Shown piece by piece: positions 1 to 8,190 of a stretch of DNA of 28,942 nt (positions are counted from its first letter, which is position 1; each line of letters starts with the position of its first letter). The DNA lies in NCBI GenBank assembly GCA_035532075.1, contig DATKRV010000008.1, positions 1 to 28,942 of the forward strand, in the 5' to 3' direction. Source of the stretch: CAIVND01 sp035532075 (GTDB lineage: Bacteria; Actinomycetota; Acidimicrobiia; Acidimicrobiales; Bog-793). Both the position numbers and the translations under genes were made by a program. The notes under the pieces are model-generated. The model worked only from the letters and a program-made list of their open reading frames with translations, did no database searches and was not told the origin of the DNA.

Positions 1-347
<347 letters not shown>

Positions 348-500
348 GATCTCGTTCCAGCGACACTTACGAGCCGCGTTCACTTTGATCAGAGAGCCGG
401 TGCGGGCCTGACGCCCTAACACCAACTGGCACCAAAACGGTTTTGTTGTTGTCCGTTATTCAGTGCACTACTTATTTTACTTACCTTGTAAATGACATCC

Positions 501-518
501 CCGGTCGCAAGCGACCGG
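501..518 (-). promoter_or_regulatory. Perfect GC-rich hairpin in the rRNA leader
   Basis: The 18 bases CCGGTCGCTTGCGACCGG (minus strand) are an inverted repeat with 8-base arms; as RNA this is a 7-bp stem with a CUUG tetraloop, a very stable loop class. It sits between boxA and the 16S gene and may be a folding or processing element. It has no T tract, so it is not a terminator. Confidence 0.5.
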
Positions 519-556
519 TGCTGCCATCTGCACTGGCTTTTGGCTGTTCCTATTCC

Positions 557-570
557 GTTTTCAAGGAGCG
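557..570 (-). promoter_or_regulatory. boxA-like rRNA antitermination site
   Basis: The minus strand reads CGCTCCTTGAAAAC, followed by GGAATAG. It resembles the bacterial rrn boxA family, for example the CTTTGAAAACTA type of Gram-positive leaders, which binds NusB and NusE (S10) and keeps RNA polymerase from terminating early. It lies within the leader, downstream of a boxB-like hairpin and about 210 nt before the 16S 5' end. Confidence 0.6.
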
Positions 571-582
571 ACGAAGGACACA

Positions 583-595
583 CTTCCAGGGGAAG
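583..595 (-). promoter_or_regulatory. boxB-like hairpin in the rRNA leader
   Basis: The minus strand reads CTTCC-CCT-GGAAG, a 5-bp stem with a 3-nt loop, 12 nt before the boxA-like site. This order, hairpin then boxA, is the usual layout of rRNA antitermination (nut-like) sites. The assignment rests on position and structure only. Confidence 0.5.
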
Positions 596-709
596 GAGGT
601 GTCGGCTACGCCCGGCTGCCACGATCCAAAGATCACAGCATCCATGCGGTCGATTAACCAGAGTCAATCGACTCCGCTCGCTCGGCTAGACCGTGCGAGG
701 CGGGTGCCC

Positions 710-737
710 ACCCTATCACCCTTGTCTGGCCTGTCAA
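710..737 (-). promoter_or_regulatory. rrn promoter (-35 TTGACA, -10 TAGGGT)
   Basis: On the minus strand a consensus -35 hexamer TTGACA (737-732) is followed by a 16-bp spacer and TAGGGT (715-710), a typical actinobacterial -10 of the form TANNNT. It is the best sigma-70-type promoter in the window and points into the 16S gene. Predicted transcription start is near 703. No second equally good promoter was found nearer the 16S gene. Confidence 0.8.
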
Positions 738-760
738 ACCGGCCACTTTTGGGGCAAATA

Positions 761-774
761 CAGACCGAAGTCTG
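761..774 (-). terminator. Short UUCG-loop hairpin between argH and the rrn promoter
   Basis: On the minus strand CAGAC-TTCG-GTCTG forms a 5-bp stem with a stable UUCG tetraloop, followed by TATTTG. It lies between the end of the arginine operon and the rrn promoter, where a terminator would be expected. The T tract is poor, so a weak or partial terminator is the most that can be claimed. Confidence 0.25.
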
Positions 775-916
775 CTCGGGGCGGAGTTCCAATCTATCAG
801 TTCCTCGGTCGCCGAAGGCTTGGTTTCGCGAGAAAATCGCCCAGGTGTCGAGCGGCCGAAGCTTCGTTGTTGCGCACGCGCGCTGAGGCGCCACGAAACC
901 GCTCACATTGAACGTC

Positions 917-2293
917 TCAGGAGTTCTCGAGGCGCTCGCGTTCGACGAGATCGGCGAACGCAATGATCTGGTCTGCGACCGGTGCAGTTCCCCCCCCACC
1001 CGGACTCGCCCGTCGGGTGACCGAAGAACCGGGAACGAATAGCGCCCCTGCATCGTCGTCGAAATGTGGACTTTCGATGACAAGTAATTTGAGCGAGGTG
1101 GCCGAGGATATCGAGCGTCGCACGAGATCGCCGACAAGAGCATGTGCCTGACGAAAGGGAATGCCCTTTCCAACCAGGTATTCCGCGAGATCGGTCGCAA
1201 CGAGCGATTCGCTGTCTGCCGCGGCTTGCATGCGAATTGTTTGAAACTCAAGTGAGGCGATCAGACCGGACAACGCCACAAGCGCCCGTTCCGTCTGCAC
1301 CACCGCATCAAATAGCGGCTCTTTATCCTCTTGCAGATCACGGTTATACGCGAGCGGGAGTGATTTCAGTGTCGCAAGGAAGCCAGCAAGATGACCGATC
1401 ATCCTTCCTGATTTTCCCCGAGCGAGTTCCGCGACGTCGGGATTCTTTTTCTGGGGCAACATTGAGCTCCCCGTCGACCACCCGTCCGCAAGGAGATAGA
1501 AGCCAAACTCCTCCGAGGAGTAGATGACAATCTCCTCGCCGATACGCGAGAGATGCACTCCGAGAAGTGCAAGATCAAAGAGCAGCTCCGCGACAAAATC
1601 TCGGTCGCTCACCGCATCGATTGAGTTCTCAAAATTCCTTGTAAATCCGAGTTCATGAGCTACGCCCTCGGGATCGAGTGGCAGCGATGATCCGCCGAGG
1701 GCACCCGCTCCAAGGGGAGATACATTGAGTCGCTCGCGTGATGAGCGAAGTCGATCGACATCGCGTCCCAAAGCCCATCCGTGTGCCAGCAATTGATGGG
1801 CGAGCAGCACTGGCTGTGCTCGCTGAAGGTGCGTGTAACCCGGAAGGTAGATGCTCCCCGCCTCTCTCGCACGCTCAAGCAACACCGATTGGAGATTGAT
1901 CACTTGGGCAATGATCTCGGTCGTGACCACGCGCGCGTAAAGACGGAGTGCAGTGGCAACCTGGTCGTTCCTCGAGCGACCAGTATGCAGCTTCGCTCCG
2001 GTGTCTCCAGCGATCTCGGTGACTCTGCGCTCTATGGCGGTATGAATATCCTCATCGCTCGCCACCAGCGCGAAGGTAGCGCCATCTATCTCGGAACGGA
2101 CCTTCGAAAGCGCATCGATGAGAACCGCTATCTCCTCTTCGGAGAGAATGTGAGCCCGTCCGAGGCCATGAACGTGGGCGATAGATCCCGCGATGTCATA
2201 GCGCGCGAGCCGTTGGTCAAAATCAATGCTCGCGGTATAGGCCATCATTGAATCTTCGGGACCAGTTGACATCCTTCCCGACCAGAGCGTCAT
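917..2293 (-). CDS. argH: Argininosuccinate lyase, last step of arginine synthesis
   Basis: A 458-residue protein that splits argininosuccinate into arginine and fumarate in the cytoplasm. The start MTLWSGRMSTGPED matches the usual N terminus of the family (ALWGGRF-type). The fumarase/aspartase superfamily signature GSSMLPQKKNP is at residues 275-285, with the mobile catalytic serine in GSSM. TGRSRNDQ is at 104-111 and the catalytic-histidine block THLQRAQP at 154-161. Its ATG overlaps the argG stop by four bases (ATGA), so it is translationally coupled as the last gene of the arg operon. The rRNA control region follows on the same strand. Length and all motifs are normal. Confidence 0.97.
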   Translation of the reverse strand: MTLWSGRMSTGPEDSMMAYTASIDFDQRLARYDIAGSIAHVHGLGRAHILSEEEIAVLIDALSKVRSEIDGATFALVASDEDIHTAIERRVTEIAGDTGAKLHTGRSRNDQVATALRLYARVVTTEIIAQVINLQSVLLERAREAGSIYLPGYTHLQRAQPVLLAHQLLAHGWALGRDVDRLRSSRERLNVSPLGAGALGGSSLPLDPEGVAHELGFTRNFENSIDAVSDRDFVAELLFDLALLGVHLSRIGEEIVIYSSEEFGFYLLADGWSTGSSMLPQKKNPDVAELARGKSGRMIGHLAGFLATLKSLPLAYNRDLQEDKEPLFDAVVQTERALVALSGLIASLEFQTIRMQAAADSESLVATDLAEYLVGKGIPFRQAHALVGDLVRRSISSATSLKLLVIESPHFDDDAGALFVPGSSVTRRASPGGGGTAPVADQIIAFADLVERERLENS

Positions 2294-3498
2294 GTTGTTT
2301 GCTCCGCTCCGCCAGCGCGCTGGCGACTTGCCCAGGTTGTAATCCCAAGCCCATAGATCCGCACGTACCCTTCCGCGTCTTGGTGTCTGAAGGTATCCGC
2401 GGCGTCATAGGTGGCAAGGCCAAAGTCATAAAGGGCAAGATCGCTCCGTCTCCCCGCCACTGCCGCTCCGCCGCCGGGATTGAAGCGCAGACGCACATCA
2501 CCCGTCACGTAGCGCTGAGTCTCCCGGACAAATGCCGAAATTGCCTCGCGTAGGGGTGAGTACCACATTCCGTCATAAATGAGCTCAGCGAATCGGGGCT
2601 CGAGTCGCGCCTTTTCATGCGCGACGTCACGTTCGAGACAGAGTCCTTCAAGGTCTTGATGCGCCATGATGAGCGCGAGCGCCGCTGGACTCTCGTAGAC
2701 CTCGCGACTTTTGATTCCCACCCTCCGGTTTTCGACGATGTCGATCCGTCCAAATCCGGAGGCACCGGCAATTGTGTCAAGGGCTCCGATCAATCCAACA
2801 AGTGACATATTTGCGCCATCGAGCGCGACTGGAACGCCTGACTCGAATGAGACCGTCACCTCTACCGGATCTGTAGAAGAGACATTCGTGAGCGTGTAAA
2901 CGTCCTCGGGGGGAGATTTCCATGGGTCCTCGATGACGCCGCACTCAATCGCGCGCCCCCAGAGATTCTCGTCAATCGAGTAGATGCGATCCCGTGTTGC
3001 GGTAATTGGGAGGTTCTCACGCTCTGCGTAATCGATTGTCTCTTCCCTCGTCATTCCCCAATCACGTACTGGAGCAATGATTTCAAGGTCGGGTCCAAGA
3101 GCTCGAGTTCCGACTTCGAAACGAATCTGGTCGTTCCCCTTTCCCGTGCAACCATGCGCGACGGCAGTAGCTCCGAAGCGCCTCGCCTCCGCGACCATGT
3201 GGCGAACGATGACCGGGCGCGAGAGCGCCGAAACCAGTGGGTAACGTCCCTCGTACATTGCGTTCGCCTGGAGAGCAGGCACCACAAAATCGGTCGCGAG
3301 CTCGTCTTGTGCATCGATTACCACCGCTTCGATCGCGCCTGCCGCCAATGCCCGTTGACGAATGGCCTCGAAGTCACCTCCCTGACCGACGTCACAGGCG
3401 ACCGCAACCACCTCAAGGCCACGCTGTTTTTGCAGCCAGTGGACCGCGACGGAGGTATCGAGTCCGCCCGAATAGGCCAGCACTACGCGCTTTGCCAC
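2290..3498 (-). CDS. argG: Argininosuccinate synthase
   Basis: A 402-residue enzyme that joins citrulline and aspartate using ATP to make argininosuccinate. The ATP-pyrophosphatase loop AYSGGLDTS is at residues 8-16, immediately after the N terminus, as in the family. I chose the GTG at 3498 because it follows a strong ribosome binding site (AAGGAAGG, 9 nt upstream) and gives the normal N terminus and length. An open frame continues upstream to 3651 but overlaps argR and encodes a low-complexity extension. A 70-bp gap separates it from argR, the only real gap inside the arg operon and consistent with independent ribosome loading. The stop overlaps the argH start. Confidence 0.97.
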   Translation of the reverse strand: MAKRVVLAYSGGLDTSVAVHWLQKQRGLEVVAVACDVGQGGDFEAIRQRALAAGAIEAVVIDAQDELATDFVVPALQANAMYEGRYPLVSALSRPVIVRHMVAEARRFGATAVAHGCTGKGNDQIRFEVGTRALGPDLEIIAPVRDWGMTREETIDYAERENLPITATRDRIYSIDENLWGRAIECGVIEDPWKSPPEDVYTLTNVSSTDPVEVTVSFESGVPVALDGANMSLVGLIGALDTIAGASGFGRIDIVENRRVGIKSREVYESPAALALIMAHQDLEGLCLERDVAHEKARLEPRFAELIYDGMWYSPLREAISAFVRETQRYVTGDVRLRFNPGGGAAVAGRRSDLALYDFGLATYDAADTFRHQDAEGYVRIYGLGITTWASRQRAGGAEQTT

Positions 3499-3568
3499 GA
3501 TGAATTTCCTTCCTTTCCCATCTGGAGTTTCCCTTCGCAGATCTTCGGATGCCTCACGGCTGCTCGCC

Positions 3569-4042
3569 TCACCGCTCGACAAGTTCTCGGATTCTCTCGG
3601 CGAGTGGTTCTCCCCCATCGGCTCGATCTGCAATGACGAGCACGGTGTCATCTCCAGCCACGGTTCCGAGCATCCCCTCTAAGCCAGTGCGATCGAGCGC
3701 CGAGGCGACGACGTGTGCTGAACCTGGTGGAGTTCGCAGCATCACCAGGTTTCCCGAAGCGCCGAGATCCACCACCCATTCCCCAAGAACGCGACGAAGA
3801 TGTTCTATCGGTGCCACCTGATTGGTGGGAAGCTCGGCGATCGCGTAGACCTGCCCGTCAACGCCGGGGATGCGTACACGGACTGCCCCCAGCTCCTCGA
3901 GGTCGCGCGAGACAGTGGCCTGCGTTGCCTCAACACCCGCGCCCGCAAGCAAGTCAAGCAGTTGAGGCTGACTTGTTACCGTGTGTTCCGCGAGAAGTCC
4001 GGCAATCACATGTTGCCGTTTATTTTTTGGAATACGGCTCAT
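3569..4042 (-). CDS. argR: Arginine repressor ArgR
   Basis: A 157-residue transcription regulator, the usual ArgR length. The N-terminal winged helix (about residues 1-70) contains the recognition-helix block ATVSRDLEELG (42-52). The C-terminal domain carries the arginine-binding and hexamer motif GTVAGDDT (126-133), whose paired aspartates D131 and D132 contact L-arginine in the family. It lies inside the operon it is expected to control, after argF (ATGA overlap) and before argG. With arginine bound it should repress the argC promoter by binding the inverted repeat at 9198-9227 (inference). This placement argC-J-B-D-F-R-G-H is typical of Actinobacteria. Confidence 0.96.
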   Translation of the reverse strand: MSRIPKNKRQHVIAGLLAEHTVTSQPQLLDLLAGAGVEATQATVSRDLEELGAVRVRIPGVDGQVYAIAELPTNQVAPIEHLRRVLGEWVVDLGASGNLVMLRTPPGSAHVVASALDRTGLEGMLGTVAGDDTVLVIADRADGGEPLAERIRELVER

Positions 4043-4956
4043 GATCCACGAGCCTTCGTGAGCATCGTAAAAATCAAGCCCCTCATGGAATGCATCCGAT
4101 TGATTGCCTGAGGCCAGGTCAATGAGCGAGGGCCGTCAATCACCGAGGCGCTCACCTCCTCCCCGCGATGTGCGGGAAGACAGTGCATGACGACGGCGCG
4201 CGTACTCGCCCTCGAAAGGAGAGCATCGTCGATCGTGAATTCCAGAAAGGCCGCTCGCTTGGCCTGCGCCTCTCGCTCTTCACCCATCGAAACCCAGACA
4301 TCCGAATAGAGAACATCCGCGTCTGTCGCAGCAGCAACCGGATCATGGAACACTATGACCTCTCCGCCGACCTTTGCGAACTGTTCATGGTCCTCCTTGG
4401 AGAAATCAACCCCCACAGGCGACCCGAGTCGAAACTTCGCGCCCATAGTCAGACAACCGATCGCGAGGGAACGCGCAACATTATTCGCGTCGCCGATAAA
4501 CGAAACAGTGAGCCCTTCGAGTCCTCCAAAATGCTGACGCATCGTGAGTAAATCAGCGAGCGCCTGTGATGGATGTTCAAAGTCGGAAAGCAAATTGACG
4601 ATTGGAACATCACGTCCAGCATGGTCAATCGCGTCTGCCATTCGCTGTAGTGTCGAATGCCGCGCGACGCGCGCGCCGATCAACGAATGGTATCCAGAAA
4701 GCGTCATCGCAACGTCTTCAGCGCTCTCTCTCGTGTCAATGCCGATCTCTTCACCCCGGATGGTCAACGGATGTCCTCCGAGACCGAATATCGCCATCTC
4801 AGCGGCATTACGCGTCCGCGTGCTCGGATGTTCAAAGATCAGCGCGGCGCCGTTGCCCGCCATTACTTTTTGAAGATCGGTTCGCTCCGCAGCGTCGAGG
4901 GCTCGGGTGATGTCACCTCGAGACAGGTCACGCATGGAAAGAACATGGCGGTTCAT
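4039..4956 (-). CDS. argF: Ornithine carbamoyltransferase
   Basis: A 305-residue enzyme that makes citrulline from ornithine and carbamoyl phosphate. It shows the carbamoyl-phosphate motif STRTR (45-49), the second binding motif HPSQ (128-131), the ornithine-binding SMG loop in DVWVSMGEE (219-227) and the catalytic HCLP motif (258-261). I chose the ATG at 4956 because it overlaps the argD stop as ATGA and gives the expected N terminus; the open frame extends 27 codons further upstream into argD with no family similarity. One small oddity is that the segment after STRTR reads NAAE rather than the common xSFE, losing the usual phenylalanine. All catalytic residues are kept, so it should be active. 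Confidence 0.96.
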   Translation of the reverse strand: MNRHVLSMRDLSRGDITRALDAAERTDLQKVMAGNGAALIFEHPSTRTRNAAEMAIFGLGGHPLTIRGEEIGIDTRESAEDVAMTLSGYHSLIGARVARHSTLQRMADAIDHAGRDVPIVNLLSDFEHPSQALADLLTMRQHFGGLEGLTVSFIGDANNVARSLAIGCLTMGAKFRLGSPVGVDFSKEDHEQFAKVGGEVIVFHDPVAAATDADVLYSDVWVSMGEEREAQAKRAAFLEFTIDDALLSRASTRAVVMHCLPAHRGEEVSASVIDGPRSLTWPQAINRMHSMRGLIFTMLTKARGS

Positions 4957-6149
4957 GACGAATATCCTTGTCCTGCATCCGTGGCGTCCCGCACGGCCGC
5001 AAGGGACAGTTCGATGATCGCCGACGCCTCGCTGCACTCGGCCGGACTGACAATCAGAGGCGGCGCAAGGCGGATCACCCGAGGGGCGGGAGAGTTCAGC
5101 ACGAGTCCCCTCGAGAGCGCCTCGTTCACGGTCTTGGTTGCGTCGAGCTCACCCTCGAGGACGAGTCCAAGCAGAAGCCCTTCACCACGCACAAGCGATA
5201 CTCCTGGAATCTGCTCCGCGAGATGCCTGAGGTAGGCACCGCGCTCACGGGCGAGGCGGGGTGCGTCAATATCCATCATCGTCTGCAATGTCGCCCGCAC
5301 GGCGGACATTGCAAGTGGTTGGCCCCCGTAGGTAGTGCCGTGATCGCCCGCCGCGAAACAGTCTGCAACCTCGGATCTCGCCCAGCAGGCGCCGACCGGC
5401 ATGCCATTGCCAAGCGCCTTTGCGAGCGTCACCACATCGGGCTTGATGTTCTCGTGCTGGAAGGCGAACCAGCGACCGGTTCTTCCAAGCCCGGTCTGCA
5501 CTTCGTCAAGCATCATGAGGATGTTTCGTTCATCACACAGTTGACGCACGGCCTTGAGATATCCCGGAGGGGCAGGAATGATGCCGCCTTCGCCCTCGAT
5601 GCACTCGAGCAGGACAGCTGCGACCACGGATGCATCGAGCGCTCGATCGAGTGACTGGATGTCGCCGTACTCGACATGGCGAAAACCCTCCGGCATCGGC
5701 GCAAACGGCTCATGTTTGGCGGGCTGACCCGTCGCGTGGAGCGTCGCGAGGGTGCGGCCGTGGAATGAGCCGTATGCGGAGACCACGACGTGACGCCCGT
5801 GTCCTCCGAACCGCCGGGCGAGCTTGATCGCGCATTCATTCGACTCTGCACCAGAGTTTGTAAAGAAGACCTTTCCTCCTGCAAGTTGGCCATCTCCGAT
5901 GAGGAGGTCGATCATGCCTGCGACCTCTTCGTTCAGACCAGACTGGAACAGATTCGAGACATGCAGAAGTTTCCCGAGCTGAGCACTCACTGCCTCGCGC
6001 ACGGCGGGATGAGAATGGCCCAATGAGGTGACTGCGATCCCCGACAAGAAATCGAGGTACGTCTTTCCGTTGGCGTCCGTGAGGTGACAACCCTCGCCCG
6101 AGACGAATTCAACCGGGGCGGGCCGATAGGTCGGCATGAGCTTGCTCAT
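4953..6149 (-). CDS. argD: Acetylornithine aminotransferase
   Basis: A 398-residue class-III PLP aminotransferase that converts N-acetylglutamate semialdehyde to N-acetylornithine with glutamate as amino donor. The cofactor-binding stretch NSGAESNE is at 98-105. The aspartate that pairs with the PLP ring is D215 (in LDEVQTG), and the Schiff-base lysine is K244 (in LAKALGNGMP). The start overlaps the argB stop by ATGA, although M5 is also a possible start. Such enzymes can also act in lysine synthesis (succinyl-diaminopimelate aminotransferase), but the operon position makes arginine synthesis its main job. Confidence 0.96.
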   Translation of the reverse strand: MSKLMPTYRPAPVEFVSGEGCHLTDANGKTYLDFLSGIAVTSLGHSHPAVREAVSAQLGKLLHVSNLFQSGLNEEVAGMIDLLIGDGQLAGGKVFFTNSGAESNECAIKLARRFGGHGRHVVVSAYGSFHGRTLATLHATGQPAKHEPFAPMPEGFRHVEYGDIQSLDRALDASVVAAVLLECIEGEGGIIPAPPGYLKAVRQLCDERNILMMLDEVQTGLGRTGRWFAFQHENIKPDVVTLAKALGNGMPVGACWARSEVADCFAAGDHGTTYGGQPLAMSAVRATLQTMMDIDAPRLARERGAYLRHLAEQIPGVSLVRGEGLLLGLVLEGELDATKTVNEALSRGLVLNSPAPRVIRLAPPLIVSPAECSEASAIIELSLAAVRDATDAGQGYSS

Positions 6150-7027
6150 GAGGGTATCACCATGGTTCCAACTCCCTGTTCGGTCAATAACTCAAGCAAC
6201 GCTGCGTGGGCGATGCGGCCATCGAGAATATGAGCCGATCCAACTCCACTCCGCACCGCGATCGCACATGCCTGGGCCTTTGGAATCATTCCCTCTCCAA
6301 TGAGCCCATCTGCAATCATCTGCTCGAGGTCATCTGTACTCAATCGAGTGACCAATGAAGAGGGATCGTTTCGATCCCGCAATATGCCCGCGATATCGGT
6401 AAGGAAAATCAGCTTCTCACAGCCAATGGATTTCGCGATCGCTCCGGCAACGGTATCCGCGTTGATGTTGTACGCCTGCCCTGTTCCATCAGACCCGATC
6501 GTTGCGATAACGGGGACCAGTCCCTGCGCAACGAGTGTGGAGATCAAGGTCGGATCGACCGCGTCGACATCGCCGACGAATCCCAGTGCAGGATTCCTTG
6601 CCGAGGCGGTGATAAATCCGGCGTCCTCTCCCGAGAGTCCTATCGCGAGTGGACCATGCACATTGATCGCGCCAACGATGTCCCGATTCACTTTGCCAAC
6701 GAGTACCATCCGCGCGATGTCGAGTGTGTCGGCGTCGGTTACCCGCAGACCATCTCGAAATTCCGGCACCTTTCCGAGACGTTCCATGAGTCCGCCGATC
6801 TGCGGCCCGCCTCCATGCACCACCACCGGAAGTATGCCGACCGAACGCAAAAGTACAATGTCCTCGGCGAAACTCGCGAGTGCCTGTGACTCGTCCCCAT
6901 TTCCAAATGCGTTCCCGCCATATTTGATGACGATCACCCGACCGGAAAAACGACGGATAAACGGAATCGCCTCCGCAAGAACTTCGGCTCTCGTTGCCGG
7001 ATCAAGGAAGATGGCCGTCTTGGTCAT
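6146..7027 (-). CDS. argB: N-acetylglutamate kinase
   Basis: A 293-residue amino-acid kinase that phosphorylates N-acetylglutamate, usually the feedback-controlled step in organisms with the ArgJ cycle. The phosphate-binding lysine lies in VIKYGGNA (K35) and the substrate loop is HGGGPQI (71-77). About 28 residues precede the kinase core; an N-terminal helix of this kind is characteristic of hexameric, arginine-inhibited enzymes, so feedback inhibition by arginine is likely (inference from family knowledge). Both ends overlap neighbours by ATGA. No motif is missing. Confidence 0.96.
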   Translation of the reverse strand: MTKTAIFLDPATRAEVLAEAIPFIRRFSGRVIVIKYGGNAFGNGDESQALASFAEDIVLLRSVGILPVVVHGGGPQIGGLMERLGKVPEFRDGLRVTDADTLDIARMVLVGKVNRDIVGAINVHGPLAIGLSGEDAGFITASARNPALGFVGDVDAVDPTLISTLVAQGLVPVIATIGSDGTGQAYNINADTVAGAIAKSIGCEKLIFLTDIAGILRDRNDPSSLVTRLSTDDLEQMIADGLIGEGMIPKAQACAIAVRSGVGSAHILDGRIAHAALLELLTEQGVGTMVIPS

Positions 7028-8190
7028 GAGGTTCTCATGTTCTCGTCGATGTAGCCGTGTCCAAGATCGGTCGTCAGGATTGTCGACTCGGCGTCACCCA
7101 GACCCAGATCACAGGTGATCTCTACGTGGCTGAGTTGCATGTGATCACGAACGGCCTTTGAATCATGGTCGATCTCCACACCGTTACGACAGACGACGAC
7201 TCCGCCGTAGGCGATCATGACCCGATCGATGTCAAACTCTGACCCCGATGCGCCAAGTTCACTGACGATCCGACCCCAGTAGGGATCTGACCCAAAGAGC
7301 GATGTCTTGACAAGAAGGCTCAGCGCGACCTGGCGTCCAGCGCGCTTCGCGTCCGCGATGTTGCTAGCCCCGGTTACGTGGATGGAGGCCACTCGCGTCG
7401 TTCCTTCCGCATCCTCGGCAAGTAACAGCGCGAGTGCAGCGCATGCATCTGCAACCGCCTCTGCAAACGCCGCACTGTCTACCGTGCCAGCAGTCCCGCT
7501 CGCAAGGATGACCACCGTGTCGTTTGTAGAGGTGCATCCATCGACTATCAGTTCGTTGAAGGTGTCAGCCACTCCCCTCTCGAGTGCCTCGCGAAGTTGT
7601 GGGGGCGAAACCTTGGCGTCAGTCGTGAGAACCACGAGCATTGTCGCCATATTCGGCGCGATCATCCCGGCGCCCTTTGCCATGCCCCCGACGGTGAAAC
7701 CGTCAGCTTGGATGATCACCTCTTTGGCATGGGTGTCGGTTGTCAGTATTGCTGTAGCTGCGCGTCTCGCGTCCTCCCGATTTGCACCGGCTGATGCGAC
7801 CAGGTCGTTGACTTTCAAAATGATCTTGTCGAGCTCAAGTGGTATGCCTATCAGACCGGTAGAACACACGAGCATCTCTTCTGGTTCACCGCCGAGCACT
7901 TGCGCGAGTTCCTCGCAGGTTCTGCGTGAGGCCAATAGACCCTCGGGTCCAGTTGCCGCGTTGGCGCAACCACTGTTGAGAATCACGGCGCGGACCATTC
8001 CCTGCGTGGCGAGAAGATGCTGACGGGAAAGTTGCACAGGAGCAGCTGCAGCACGATTGGTCGTAAACACCGCGGCAGCAGAAACTGGGCCGTTCGCGGA
8101 GGCAACAAGCGCGAGATCGGGATCGCCGCTTGCTTTTATGCCACACGCGATGCCTGATGCGATAAATCCGTTTGGTCCGGTGACACTCAT
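7024..8190 (-). CDS. argJ: Bifunctional ornithine acetyltransferase / N-acetylglutamate synthase
   Basis: A 388-residue Ntn-type enzyme that moves the acetyl group from N-acetylornithine to glutamate, so the acetyl group is recycled. The self-cleavage site lies in MIAPNMATML, where cleavage between A182 and T183 would free T183 as the nucleophile of the beta chain; the preceding KGAGMI block is conserved. No argA or argE is present in the window, which fits the cyclic pathway. Whether it can also use acetyl-CoA (true bifunctionality) cannot be read from sequence alone. ATGA overlaps couple it to argC and argB. Confidence 0.96.
   Translation of the reverse strand: MSVTGPNGFIASGIACGIKASGDPDLALVASANGPVSAAAVFTTNRAAAAPVQLSRQHLLATQGMVRAVILNSGCANAATGPEGLLASRRTCEELAQVLGGEPEEMLVCSTGLIGIPLELDKIILKVNDLVASAGANREDARRAATAILTTDTHAKEVIIQADGFTVGGMAKGAGMIAPNMATMLVVLTTDAKVSPPQLREALERGVADTFNELIVDGCTSTNDTVVILASGTAGTVDSAAFAEAVADACAALALLLAEDAEGTTRVASIHVTGASNIADAKRAGRQVALSLLVKTSLFGSDPYWGRIVSELGASGSEFDIDRVMIAYGGVVVCRNGVEIDHDSKAVRDHMQLSHVEITCDLGLGDAESTILTTDLGHGYIDENMRTS

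Larger units (their letters stand above)
348..916 (-). promoter_or_regulatory. rrn upstream and leader region (no protein gene)
   Basis: This 569-bp gap between the argH stop and the 16S gene holds the rRNA operon control region. Read in the direction of transcription it contains a UUCG-type hairpin (774-761), a strong promoter (737-710), an inverted repeat with 7-base arms (672-666 and 655-649), a boxB-like hairpin (595-583), a boxA-like site (570-557), a perfect GC-rich hairpin (518-501) and an A/T-richer stretch leading to the 16S 5' end. With transcription starting near 703, the leader would be about 355 nt. No open frame on either strand here looks like a real protein. Confidence 0.8.

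Noticed and set aside
443..886. A 147-codon plus-strand open frame opposite the rRNA leader, near a GGAGGT-like sequence
   Set aside because: It is antisense to the rrn promoter, boxA and leader hairpins. Its composition is protein-unlike, rich in Ser and Arg, and the GGAAGGAGGT lies inside the frame rather than before its start.
3499..3651. An upstream extension of argG to an earlier start
   Set aside because: It would overlap argR and add a low-complexity Ser/Glu-rich segment not found in the family. The GTG at 3498 has a strong ribosome binding site and gives the normal N terminus.
6300..7118. A 272-codon plus-strand frame opposite argB
   Set aside because: It is a third-position-bias shadow of argB, Ser/Pro/Thr-rich with no recognisable domain. 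The argB protein on the other strand has all catalytic motifs.
7307..8023. A 238-codon plus-strand frame opposite argJ
   Set aside because: It is an antisense shadow of argJ with low-complexity Ser/Ala content; argJ is complete and convincing.
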